Assembly: GCA_965207345.1 (NCBI GenBank)
Contig: OZ242280.1
Coordinates: 310,001 to 374,000, forward strand
Reading direction: 5' to 3'
Length of the DNA stretch: 64,000 nt
Source: G965207345 sp965207345
GTDB taxonomy: Bacteria > Pseudomonadota > Gammaproteobacteria > PS1 > Pseudothioglobaceae
Each line of letters begins with the position of its first letter. Position 1 is the first letter of the stretch. A model generated the notes under the pieces. That model was not told the origin of the DNA. It ran no database searches and was given only the letters and a program-made list of their open reading frames with translations. Shown here in pieces: positions 15,773 to 24,297 of this stretch. The position numbers and the translations under genes are program-made.

Positions 15773-16198
15773 GTGACTGAACAAAAAGAAAAATTCTCTA
15801 CTACAACAGGTGATAATACTGACATAGAAAGACTTTCTGAGCTTGCACTGCTAGTCAAAGCTGCTCAAGATGCGCTTTCGGATGAAATGATTACTCGATT
15901 ATCTTCAACATTTAGTGAAGGTATTGCGCTACTTGATCGACTTACACGCAACGAAGGATTGATGTATTTGCTCCGTGAACTTGATCGCCCAGAGAACCAA
16001 CACTTTTTGATCAGTTTATCTGATACCTTTACTGCGATGAGTCAAAGTATTGCAGCTACACCCGTAGCTAAAGGTGGCATTACAGGGGCATATCAACTGA
16101 TTTGTGAACCTAATACTCAGGAGGGACTTAGATTAATATCACTAATTGGAAAACATTTAAGTGGAAATATGCGTAAATTAACCAACAAAGACGATTAA
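15773..16198 (+). CDS. DUF1641 family protein
   Basis: This 141-aa protein fits DUF1641, helical proteins found beside SQR-like and formate dehydrogenase-type genes. Visible stretches are LSELALLVKAAQDALSDEMI, GIALLDRLTRNEGLMYLLRE and KGGITGAYQLI with a C-terminal GLRLISLIGKHL. No catalytic motif is visible and the role is unknown. The start is GTG at 15773, preceded by GAGGAT; it lies 12 bases after the SQR-like gene and so is probably translated from the same message. It is the last gene of the island. Confidence 0.78.
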   Translation: MTEQKEKFSTTTGDNTDIERLSELALLVKAAQDALSDEMITRLSSTFSEGIALLDRLTRNEGLMYLLRELDRPENQHFLISLSDTFTAMSQSIAATPVAKGGITGAYQLICEPNTQEGLRLISLIGKHLSGNMRKLTNKDD

Positions 16199-16561
16199 TA
16201 GCGGTAATCCCTTAGAAGCAAATAATCTTTGCTGTGGCTTGTGTTATGCGCAATTAACTTTTAATACCCAACAAAATCGCACCAAAAATATATACTAAAA
16301 CATAAAATTGTCCATTGTGGATTTATAATAAGTTTTTGCATTTTTTAAATATTTGTATTTCTTTGAAAATTTTACTTAGAAAAAATTAATTGTTTAATAT
16401 AAAAAGCTAAATATATGTGAAAAAACAAAATAATTGCGCAAAAATAATTACACGTTACTAAAATTATTGTTTTTGTGTTAGCTTGGATACAATCTGCATT
16501 TTTGCTCATCTTTTTTTGATGTTATCGCGGTAAAATATATTTAAAAAAATTTAAAAAGCAA
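16199..16561. other. AT-rich gap at the right edge of the island
   Basis: These 363 bases hold no gene I can support. Base composition becomes visibly more AT-rich than in the island. A TACAAT hexamer at about 16488-16493 could be a -10 element for the genes that follow, without a convincing -35. I saw no tRNA, direct repeat or transposase trace marking the border. Confidence 0.45.
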
Positions 16562-16744
16562 ATGTTAAAGTTAAGCGAAATTTTAATTGCATATCCTGAA
16601 CTTAATAATTTTTCAGACTTAGAAGTAAAGGTTAATAAATTAGCACACGCAACAAATGAGCGTTTTTTTAGAATCGATGTAAAACCACACTTTGCTGATA
16701 TGCCAGAAAATTGGGAAGATCGTTTAGAATCTGCATTCTCTTAA
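16562..16744 (+). CDS. Small hypothetical protein
   Basis: This 60-aa frame begins MLKLSEILIAYPELNNFSDL and ends MPENWEDRLESAFS. It has no signal peptide or membrane segment and is mildly acidic. I do not recognise a family. It lies 44 bases before the hypothetical gene at 16792 on the same strand, so the two may form one unit. No clear ribosome site precedes the ATG, so its status as a gene is moderate. Confidence 0.5.
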   Translation: MLKLSEILIAYPELNNFSDLEVKVNKLAHATNERFFRIDVKPHFADMPENWEDRLESAFS

Positions 16745-16791
16745 AGTTGTGTATTATTAATATTTTTGAATTACAAGAATAACATATATTG

Positions 16792-17514
16792 ATGAGTTTT
16801 AAATATTTAAACCAAGATAAAAATTTATTTGATGCAGAAGATGCCGAAGATTTATACGCGAGCACATCTCAATTAAACCACCAGCTAGATTATTATAAAA
16901 ATACACTTGATAATCTACCTAAAATAGCACCGACAAAAGATAGAATAAATTTACTCCTTAAAATTGCGCGTATTCAAATTGAGCGTAGCGAAGCAAAAGA
17001 TTCTTGGAATAAAGCGTTTGAAGCTTTTCATTTAGCTGAAAAAGAAGATTTATGGGAATTAGCAGTCAAAGCGTGTGATTTATTATTTTTAGCCGAAGGT
17101 CCAGATAGTTTGGTTGCCTTAGGTCATGGCTTATGGCTTGGTATAACCTTTCCAATTGATGCAGAACTTACCGTTATGATATTAGAGCATTTGATTAAAG
17201 AATCACCCAAAGAATCAGATACGTGTGCTATTGCTGCTGCTAGTGCACATTATATTGCTAATATTCGCCTGGGTGCGGATGATGAATTAACTTTTTTTAC
17301 TAATCAAATGCTATCTTCTGTTGCTGATAATCATAGCCATGTTACTGATCAACGCAGTTTTGATTTGTGGCAGCGTACTTTAGAATTAGATGATCCAAAG
17401 GTTTTTCTAAAAAAACTTTCAAACGCAATTGATCAATTGGTAGGCGATAATTGGTGGATAGATAAAAAAAGAATAGATACGTTCATTGATGCTAAGCAAA
17501 AACTTAATGCTTAA
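16792..17514 (+). CDS. Conserved-looking hypothetical helical protein
   Basis: This protein (240 aa from the ATG at 16792, one codon after another ATG at 16789) looks wholly helical, with stretches such as INLLLKIARIQIERSEAKDS, AFHLAEKEDLWELAVKACDL and FLKKLSNAIDQLVG that resemble helix-turn-helix repeat scaffolds. A middle segment reads ALGHGLWLGITFPIDAEL. It has no signal peptide, membrane helix or catalytic motif that I can see. I recall no named family. It follows the small gene at 16562 and precedes trpF by 58 bases. Confidence 0.7.
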   Translation: MSFKYLNQDKNLFDAEDAEDLYASTSQLNHQLDYYKNTLDNLPKIAPTKDRINLLLKIARIQIERSEAKDSWNKAFEAFHLAEKEDLWELAVKACDLLFLAEGPDSLVALGHGLWLGITFPIDAELTVMILEHLIKESPKESDTCAIAAASAHYIANIRLGADDELTFFTNQMLSSVADNHSHVTDQRSFDLWQRTLELDDPKVFLKKLSNAIDQLVGDNWWIDKKRIDTFIDAKQKLNA

Positions 17515-17572
17515 GAAATCTTAATATTTTAAAAAGAAATTTCATCTTGAAAAATATTAATATCTGAGAATA

Positions 17573-18202
17573 GTGCAACCTAAAATAAAAGTTTGCGGTA
17601 TAACTGACGCCGCAATTGCTAAGAAGTGTACTGTATTAGACATTGATGCAATTGGTTTAGTGTTTTATAAAAAATCTCCTCGTTTTGTTGATATTAAGCA
17701 AGCAAATAAAATTATTTTTTCCCTGCCGCCTTTTATTAATCGTGTGGGTTTATTTGTCAATGCTGAGCACAATTTTATTGATAAAGTCATAAATGCGGTT
17801 GCAATTGATTCATTGCAGTTTCACGGCGATGAAACACCAAAAGTATGTGCACAATATGAGCTACCATTTATTAAAGCACTAAGAATAACATCCAATACAA
17901 ATTTAGCCAAGCTTGCAGCTGATTATGAAAAAGCCTCTGCTTTATTATTGGATGCCCATCACAAGGAAAAATATGGCGGTAGTGGTGTGACATTTGATTG
18001 GTCGCTTGTTTGTACTACTCGTAATGAAATCAAACAAGCAATTATTTTAGCAGGGGGGCTTAATGAAAATAATGTTGGCAATGCAATTAAAATAGTAAAA
18101 CCTTATGGTATTGACGTGTCATCGGGTGTTGAAAGTACCGTCGGTGTAAAGAGTTTTAGTAAAATAAAACGATTTATAAAACAAGTGAGTTATGCAAAAT
18201 AA
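17573..18202 (+). CDS. trpF: Phosphoribosylanthranilate isomerase
   Basis: TrpF isomerises N-(5'-phosphoribosyl)anthranilate in tryptophan synthesis. The 209-aa barrel shows KIKVCGITD near the start (catalytic Cys), AIGLVFYKKSPRFVD, RVGLFVNA, LQFHGDETP, a catalytic-acid stretch LLLDAH, GGSGVTFDW, LAGGLNENNV and DVSSGVES for the phosphate. The start is GTG at 17573. Its end overlaps the trpB start by 11 bases, so the two are translationally coupled, the usual trpF-trpB order. Confidence 0.95.
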   Translation: MQPKIKVCGITDAAIAKKCTVLDIDAIGLVFYKKSPRFVDIKQANKIIFSLPPFINRVGLFVNAEHNFIDKVINAVAIDSLQFHGDETPKVCAQYELPFIKALRITSNTNLAKLAADYEKASALLLDAHHKEKYGGSGVTFDWSLVCTTRNEIKQAIILAGGLNENNVGNAIKIVKPYGIDVSSGVESTVGVKSFSKIKRFIKQVSYAK

Positions 18203-19421
18203 AAAAATACAAAATAAAGCCTTGTATCATTTGCCAAATGATAAGGGATATTTTGGCGAATATGGAGGTATGTTTATTCCAGAAACTTTGGTAGCAGCAG
18301 TAAGTGCTTTAAAAGTAGCATATTTAAAATATAAAGACGATATAAATTTTAAAGCCGAATTTCAATATGAGCTCAAACATTATGCAGGAAGACCAAGCCC
18401 GCTTTATTTTGCTAAGAGTCTAAGTAAATATTGCCAGGGAGCACAAATTTATCTAAAACGCGAAGACTTAAACCATACAGGTGCACATAAGATTAACAAT
18501 ACCATCGGTCAAATTTTACTAGCAAAACGTATGGGTAAAACGCGTATTATTGCAGAAACAGGCGCAGGACAACATGGCGTTGCTACCGCAACAGTTGCTG
18601 CTAAATTGGGTTTAGAATGCGTAATTTATATGGGTGCAATTGATATGGCGCGTCAAAAACAAAATGCCTATCGTATGAAATTACTCGGTGCGCGTATCAA
18701 TTTGGTCAACTCAGGTTCAAAAACACTCAAAGATGCACTTAATGAAGCAATGCGAGATTGGATAACAAATATTGATAATACCTTTTACATTATTGGTTCG
18801 GTTGCAGGACCGCATCCTTATCCGATGATGGTAAGAGATTTTCAAAGCATAATTGGTATAGAGACTAAAGCACAATTTGAGACACAAGTTGGCGGGTTGC
18901 CTGATGCACTTATTGCGTGCGTTGGCGGTGGCTCAAATGCCATCGGAATGTTTTATCCTTTTTTAAATGACAAATCGGTTGCACTATATGGTATTGAGGC
19001 AGCAGGTTATGGTTTAGATGAGGGTTTAGATGCACATGCAGCAGCACTTTGCAAAGGTAGTGTTGGCATTTTACATGGTAATAAAACTTATTTGATACAC
19101 GATAAAAATGGGCAAATTATTACAGGTCATTCTATTTCTGCAGGACTTAATTATCCAGGCGTGGGACCTGAGCATGCACATTTAAAAGATATTAAGCGCG
19201 TACATTATGAGGCAATAACCGATGATAAAGCCTTAAATGCTTTTCATTTACTTACAAAACAGGAGGGAATTTTACCCGCCTTAGAATCAGCACACGCAGT
19301 TGCTTACGGTATCCAGTTAGCAAAAAAACTTTCTCGCAACAGACACATTATTATCAATCTATCTGGTCGTGGCGATAAAGACATACATATTGTTGCAAAA
19401 TTAGGCGGAATTAAATTTTAA
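18192..19421 (+). CDS. trpB: Tryptophan synthase beta chain
   Basis: TrpB is the PLP subunit that joins indole with serine to make tryptophan. The 409-aa protein has GYFGEYGGMFIPETL, the PLP lysine motif LNHTGAHKINNTIGQ, AETGAGQHGVATAT, a phosphate loop CVGGGSNAIGMF and NLSGRGDKD near the end. It works in a complex with TrpA. The trpA gene normally follows trpB but is absent here; instead there is decayed DNA with a scrap of an unrelated gene. The alpha chain must be encoded elsewhere or be lost. Confidence 0.96.
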   Translation: MQNKKIQNKALYHLPNDKGYFGEYGGMFIPETLVAAVSALKVAYLKYKDDINFKAEFQYELKHYAGRPSPLYFAKSLSKYCQGAQIYLKREDLNHTGAHKINNTIGQILLAKRMGKTRIIAETGAGQHGVATATVAAKLGLECVIYMGAIDMARQKQNAYRMKLLGARINLVNSGSKTLKDALNEAMRDWITNIDNTFYIIGSVAGPHPYPMMVRDFQSIIGIETKAQFETQVGGLPDALIACVGGGSNAIGMFYPFLNDKSVALYGIEAAGYGLDEGLDAHAAALCKGSVGILHGNKTYLIHDKNGQIITGHSISAGLNYPGVGPEHAHLKDIKRVHYEAITDDKALNAFHLLTKQEGILPALESAHAVAYGIQLAKKLSRNRHIIINLSGRGDKDIHIVAKLGGIKF

Positions 19422-19438
19422 TCTATTAGAATCTTAAG

Positions 19439-19567
19439 AAGGATTTAGAATTAGAGGAGAGTATAAAGAAGGTTGATTTTAAGGATATAGCTATTACTCC
19501 TAACAAAGTTATTTGCTCAAGATTTAATTATGCTGAACATATTGAGGAGATTATCAAAACCCAATAA
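19439..19567 (+). pseudogene. Fragment of an FAH-family (fumarylacetoacetate hydrolase-like) gene
   Basis: A 42-codon open segment without a start reads LEESIKKVDFKDIAI then TPNKVICSRFNYAEHIEEI and ends at a stop at 19565-19567. The second part resembles the N-terminal motif of FAH-domain proteins (PxKIICxGxNYxxHxxEM). Nothing recognisable of the rest of the domain follows in frame. I treat it as a relic; the match is short, so another origin is possible. Confidence 0.35.
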
Positions 19568-20037
19568 GCGTTTATTATTTTGATGAAGGTGACCGGGTTT
19601 GAGAGCAAGTTAAGCTTTATTTTACCAATGAAAAATCTGTTAATATAAGGAATCTGGCATTGACATCATTAATTGCAGATTACAACGCGGAATTTATAGC
19701 AAACTCTCTGCCATCATGGTCTTTAGCAAAATAATTTAATTATGCGCTAATTTTTGTCATTTCATTACAAATATTGATGTTTCAGCTCTCAATATGGAAT
19801 TTTACCGCAATATGATAATTACATTCAAAAAGAACACAACTAACCATATGCCAAGCACATTTTAGCTAGCAAAGCGTATAGCGATGATAAACTTATCATT
19901 GAGCAAGTCTGTCTCAAAAAAGCAAAAAATAATCTTTGTATCTTAGAGAAAATAAATGAGCAACCATCATTGACTGCTCGCTGAATAGTACGCCAATCAT
20001 AACACAAATTTGCAAAACCAACGTACAAAATCTACAG
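19568..20037. other. Decayed DNA between trpB and the lone RiPP precursor
   Basis: These bases contain broken reading frames on the plus strand, for example LYFTNEKSVNIRNLALTSL and LEKINEQPSLTAR, separated by stops and frame changes. They look like worn coding sequence, but I cannot assign a family. No intact gene, tRNA or repeat is visible. Confidence 0.4.
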
Positions 20038-20400
20038 CTATGATTTATCAGTTGGGTCTCCAGCAGAGCCGATAGAACCAACGCAAGCACCTGTGGTTAA
20101 CGTACCTAAGGTTGAAGTTGCTGAACTTGCTGAACTTGCTGAACTTGCTGTGCCTGCACTACTTAAACTTTGACCTGCTACCTGGATTGACTGAATATTC
20201 ATATCTAGATTACCGGACTCTATGCGAGTATCTACCATTGTAACATAAAAAATCTCTTTTGTATTTTGCTTGACAATAATTTTAGCATCGCTACTAATTT
20301 GATAACCGAGCTCACTTGCATAATGACTAGGGTTTTCTCTTAACTGCTGGCGAAATTTTTTATCATACAACCGCTTGGTAATCTTAACGTCTATTTTCAT
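20038..20400 (-). CDS. NHLP-type RiPP precursor peptide, copy 1 (isolated)
   Basis: This 120-aa protein has a leader like the nitrile-hydratase-alpha (NHLP/proteusin) type: KRLYDKKFRQQLRENPSHYA, ELGYQIS, IIVKQNTKEIFYV, then SIQVAG ending at residue 76. The 44-residue core is nearly all Ser, Ala, Thr, Gly with one Cys (TTGACVGS) and starts QSLSSAGTASSASS. GGAGG six bases before the ATG at 20400 fixes this start over an upstream ATG at 20418. Leader and junction match the three precursors at 56.3-57.4 kb. Leader cleavage after AG is expected by analogy with C39-type proteases. No modification enzyme, protease or exporter lies near. Confidence 0.78.
   Translation of the reverse strand: MKIDVKITKRLYDKKFRQQLRENPSHYASELGYQISSDAKIIVKQNTKEIFYVTMVDTRIESGNLDMNIQSIQVAGQSLSSAGTASSASSASSATSTLGTLTTGACVGSIGSAGDPTDKS
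20114..20149. repeat. Four tandem 9-base units inside precursor 1
   Basis: The plus strand reads GAAGTTGCT once and GAACTTGCT three times in a row. On the coding (minus) strand each unit gives Ser/Thr-Ser-Ala, producing the SSASSASSA run of the core. Because the unit is three codons, gain or loss of units keeps the frame and changes core length. Confidence 0.9.
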
Positions 20401-20619
20401 ATTTACCTCCATATTCAATATATCGCTATCTATGTAAAAAAAAATAGCTAATAAATTAAAATCACAATACAGCGGGATTATAACACGATAAATCCTTTCG
20501 CTAAGTGATTATTTCTAATACAAATATAAAGTCTAAAACAGGGCACAAAATAGTGCTCAAATTTTAGAATTCTAAGTATATTAATCTCACAATATATTAA
20601 ACCTTTAGAAAATATAACA

Positions 20620-22020
20620 TTATAAAAATGACTCACCATAATCTTCTAGGGCTCGCCAAAGTACATTTTTTTCTGGATGATGTGCGCGCATCACTTCTAG
20701 GATTGCAAAATAAACACTAAGTGATAAATATCCATCTGCACCTGTTTGCAAACGATTTTGCACAATTTCAAACCATGCCTCTTCTTCAATTTTACTTAAA
20801 GTATTTGGATAATTACGTGCTTTAAAATGAATAAGTAACTGTGCTAGACGTCCATCAACAAAATCAGGATGATAATTTGCCAAAGTATTGTTATTCATTT
20901 TATGCACAGCATCTAATAAATTTCTATCATTTTTTTCTATAAAACCATCGTAGAGCATTTGGTCCACATCTCGTGTTTTTTTAATCTCTGTTTGCATATA
21001 AACTTGTGTTAATTTTGCTTCAATGCTTTTAATGTGCTGTTTAATAATTTCCAAATGAGCCAAACATTTTTTAGTGTCAATACCAAGATGAACAGGCGGC
21101 CTTTTGCTTGTAATAAACATCGGACTTTTATTGAATATTAGCTCTTTAAGTGTTAAACGATCTTTACTTTCTAGTTCTTCTTCTTTGCCAAATAAACGCA
21201 ATTTGAGTTCTGAAGCAGATAAATCCAGCAACATTTCTGGATGTTTACTTAAATCAAAAACTAAAGCACGTCCTCTATAATATGGATGATAACAAAGTGC
21301 GCTAACGAGTTTTGTGCAGTGCTCTTTAGCGGCATACATTCTTGAGGTATGCAGGGTTGGTGTATGTAATTTTAATTGCTGCGCCACTATTTTTTTATCA
21401 CGTAAACTAAGTGCATAATCAAATAATTTAGCTTGTGTTCTTTTAATGCGTTTTGCAATTTCAATGGTTACACGAACATCTGCAAGTGCGTCATGAGCAT
21501 CATCGTGGCTAATGTTATTAGCAGGTGCTAACTTATCTAATTTAAAACATGAGATACCTTCTTCATCAAATGCCCAATTTAGGCTATCGTTTGGTTTTAG
21601 TGCATAACAAAAACGCACTACATCAATAATATCCCAACGGCTATTGCCATTCTTATACTGCCAAGCGTATGGGTCAAATAAATTGCGATAAAGGCTATAA
21701 CGAATAAATTCATCGTCAAAACGAATGTTATTGTAACCAACAATACAAGTGTCAGGTTCTGCCATAAAATTTGCCATAATTTTTTGCATAGATTGATGCT
21801 CAATGATGCCAAGTTTTTCGCATTTATCTGGCGCGATGCCTGTAACAAGAGATGCCTCTGGGTGTGGCAAGGTATCATAACTTGGTTTCACATAAAACAT
21901 ATCAGACTTGCCAATAATATTTAAATTTTCATCAGTTCTAATCCCTGCGAATTGTGCAATACGGCTTACTTTTACATCTATACCAAAAGTTTCTAAATCA
22001 TAAAAATAAAACGTCTTCAT
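20620..22020 (-). CDS. sbcB: Exodeoxyribonuclease I
   Basis: SbcB degrades single-stranded DNA 3' to 5' and takes part in recombination and mismatch repair. The 466-aa length is standard. The DEDDh nuclease domain shows FYFYDLETFG (Asp8, Glu10), CIVGYNNIRFDDEFIRYSLY, and HDDAHDALADVRVTIEIA; then come the SH3-like and helical domains with YYRGRALVFDLSKHP, NKSPMFITSKR and a C-terminal half containing DGFIEKNDRNLLDAVH. The gene is alone on its strand between a RiPP precursor gene and an S9 peptidase gene that is divergent from it. Confidence 0.95.
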   Translation of the reverse strand: MKTFYFYDLETFGIDVKVSRIAQFAGIRTDENLNIIGKSDMFYVKPSYDTLPHPEASLVTGIAPDKCEKLGIIEHQSMQKIMANFMAEPDTCIVGYNNIRFDDEFIRYSLYRNLFDPYAWQYKNGNSRWDIIDVVRFCYALKPNDSLNWAFDEEGISCFKLDKLAPANNISHDDAHDALADVRVTIEIAKRIKRTQAKLFDYALSLRDKKIVAQQLKLHTPTLHTSRMYAAKEHCTKLVSALCYHPYYRGRALVFDLSKHPEMLLDLSASELKLRLFGKEEELESKDRLTLKELIFNKSPMFITSKRPPVHLGIDTKKCLAHLEIIKQHIKSIEAKLTQVYMQTEIKKTRDVDQMLYDGFIEKNDRNLLDAVHKMNNNTLANYHPDFVDGRLAQLLIHFKARNYPNTLSKIEEEAWFEIVQNRLQTGADGYLSLSVYFAILEVMRAHHPEKNVLWRALEDYGESFL

Positions 22021-22053
22021 AGGATATATACATAACTTAATTTTTACTATATT

Positions 22054-24108
22054 ATGTTACAGCGATTTTTATATTATATGATGTCAAAAAAATTTAATTT
22101 AGAGTATAAATTTAAGGTATATTTTCTAATATTTTTCAAGCATAAAATGGATATCAATAAAAATTCAAGCAAGGATTTACCCCAAAAGTTGCCTGGTGAT
22201 AATACATTGCCTTATTCACAAGTTAAAATTGATGCTCTAAAAAAACTTGAGCGCAATCATTACCGCTATTCAGTGGCAGATTATTTTAAAAAACCCAAAC
22301 AATCTGCCTTTAAATTTTCACCTAATGGCAAATATATTGCTTATCGCCAGAGAGGTAAAAGCGCTAAAAAACACCTTTATATTAAGAACATATCAACTAA
22401 AAAAAGCACGTGTATTTTGCTTGAAGGAAAAGAACTCATTCGCGATTATGGCTGGGCTAGCGACAAGCGTATTTTATATATTAAAGATAAAGGTGGTGAT
22501 GAAAATTATCAGCTATTTGCACTAGATTTAGATGGCAAAAATAAAAAGGCACTCACACCATTTGCTAAAATAAAAGTGCGTATCCTAGAATTACTAAAAG
22601 AAGATAATCATCATATTATCATTGAGATGAATAAAGAAAATGAGCAAATTTTTGAACCCTATAAACTCAATGTGCACACAGGAAAACTCAAAAAACTTTT
22701 TAATAATACTGATCCGCTTAACCCAATTTCCAGTTACGATTTTGATAAAGATGGTAATCTAAAGGCTTTCACTAAACAACAATCTGGCGTAGATTATGTT
22801 TTGTATTATCGCTTAAATAATAAGATGTCATTTGAAGCTCATATCAAAACCTCGTGGCGGGATGAATTTTATATTATTGATTTTGACTACAACGCCCATC
22901 ATAATAATATTGCCTTTGTAATGTCTAATTTAGAAAGTGATACCAGTGAAATTGTGCGCTATGATTTTTCTACAAAACAGGTAACTGAAAAAATTTATTG
23001 CCACAAAGATTTTGATATGAGCGGACTATCACTTTCAAGAAAACGTGGCTATGAAGTGGACTATTATATGTATGTTGGTGAAAAAAAACAGATCATTCCG
23101 GTGAGCACAACTTATCAAAAATTACAAGCACGCTTTTGCGCACATTTTGGTGAGGATGAATTTTCTATTGCTAGTGCTACTGATAATGAAGATAAATATT
23201 TACTCTACGTAAATAATGACAGATGTTATGGCAGTTACTGTCTTTACGATGTCTGTCTTGATAAATTTGAACTTGTATTTGATTTAATGCCACAATTAAA
23301 AGAAAAAGATATGGCAAAAATGCAGCCAATTAATTTTAAAACACGCGATGGTGTTAAATTGTATGGTTATTTAACCTTACCGCATCGCGTAAATAAAAAT
23401 GACAAAATACCACTCATTATCAATCCACATGGTGGTCCTTATGGGGTTAGAGATTATTGGGGATTTAATCCCGAGGCTCAACTATTTGCAAGCCGCGGTT
23501 ATGCGAGTTTACAAATCAATTATCGTGGTTCAGGTGGTTATGGCAAGACATTCTTTTTAAAAGGTAGTAAGCAAATAGGCAGAAAAATGTTAGATGATTT
23601 AGAAGATGGGGTGCACTACGCACTATCTTTAGGAATGATTAATTCTCATAAAATTGCAATTTATGGTGCAAGTTATGGCGGGCTTGCAACACTTGGCAGT
23701 CTTGTTAAGACCCCAGATTTATATGCTTGCGGTGTAGATTATGTCGGCGTATCAAATTTATTTACACTTTTTAAGTCGTTTCCAGCATATTGGAAACCTT
23801 ATCTTAGACAAATATATGAGCAGTGGTATGATGAAAATAATCCAAAAGAGAGGGAAATCATCGCAACTATTTCGCCTGCGCTTAATACAGAACATATCAA
23901 AAAACCGCTATTTGTTGCCCAAGGTGCTAACGATCCTAGAGTGAATATTAATGAATCGGATCAGATTGTAAAACAGTTAAGACAAAGAGGAATTTCTGTA
24001 CCCTACATGGTTAAATACAATGAGGGACATGGCTTTACACATGAAGAAAACCGTATTGAGTTTTATGCCTGCATGATGGGTTTTTTTGCTAAATATTTAA
24101 AAAATTAG
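22054..24108 (+). CDS. S9 (prolyl oligopeptidase) family peptidase
   Basis: This 684-aa protein has an N-terminal beta-propeller (AFKFSPNGKYIAYRQR, IKDKGGDENYQLFALDLDGK and similar blades) and a C-terminal alpha/beta hydrolase domain. The catalytic triad is visible: Ser540 in YGASYGGLATLG, Asp627 in QGANDPRVNI and His659 in NEGHGF; NPHGGPYGVRDYWG is the oxyanion region. It cleaves short peptides. The N-terminus is uncertain: ATG 22054 gives an odd hydrophobic lead, while ATG 22147 (MDINKNSSKDLPQKL) looks natural and would remove 31 residues. I see no clean signal peptide. Its stop overlaps the end of a broken gene on the other strand. Confidence 0.92.
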   Translation: MLQRFLYYMMSKKFNLEYKFKVYFLIFFKHKMDINKNSSKDLPQKLPGDNTLPYSQVKIDALKKLERNHYRYSVADYFKKPKQSAFKFSPNGKYIAYRQRGKSAKKHLYIKNISTKKSTCILLEGKELIRDYGWASDKRILYIKDKGGDENYQLFALDLDGKNKKALTPFAKIKVRILELLKEDNHHIIIEMNKENEQIFEPYKLNVHTGKLKKLFNNTDPLNPISSYDFDKDGNLKAFTKQQSGVDYVLYYRLNNKMSFEAHIKTSWRDEFYIIDFDYNAHHNNIAFVMSNLESDTSEIVRYDFSTKQVTEKIYCHKDFDMSGLSLSRKRGYEVDYYMYVGEKKQIIPVSTTYQKLQARFCAHFGEDEFSIASATDNEDKYLLYVNNDRCYGSYCLYDVCLDKFELVFDLMPQLKEKDMAKMQPINFKTRDGVKLYGYLTLPHRVNKNDKIPLIINPHGGPYGVRDYWGFNPEAQLFASRGYASLQINYRGSGGYGKTFFLKGSKQIGRKMLDDLEDGVHYALSLGMINSHKIAIYGASYGGLATLGSLVKTPDLYACGVDYVGVSNLFTLFKSFPAYWKPYLRQIYEQWYDENNPKEREIIATISPALNTEHIKKPLFVAQGANDPRVNINESDQIVKQLRQRGISVPYMVKYNEGHGFTHEENRIEFYACMMGFFAKYLKN

Positions 24109-24215
24109 TAAAAAATTACACTATCGCCTACTTTAATTTCAATATCAATATTAAATTTTTCTCTTAGAGAATCATTTTATTTCTGATTTCCATGTACAAA
24201 ATAACTATTTAAAAA
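24105..24215 (-). pseudogene. C-terminal scrap of a metallo-beta-lactamase-fold (RMMBL) exonuclease-like gene
   Basis: Read leftward from 24215, the sequence gives FLNSYFVHGNQK, a TAA stop, then NDSLREKFNIDIEIKVGDSV and a final stop at 24105-24107. YFVHG followed about 22 residues later by KVGDSV matches the end of beta-CASP/RMMBL proteins (xFLVHGE...VPxxGDxxxL). Nothing recognisable lies upstream. I read it as the tail of a deleted gene with an inactivating stop; its terminal stop shares bases with the S9 peptidase stop. Confidence 0.45.
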
Positions 24216-24297
24216 ATTTAGATTTTAAAACGAACACATTTCTTTTGGAAATAATTTTTTATCTTATATCCCAAAACTTTAGAATCTTCATATATTA

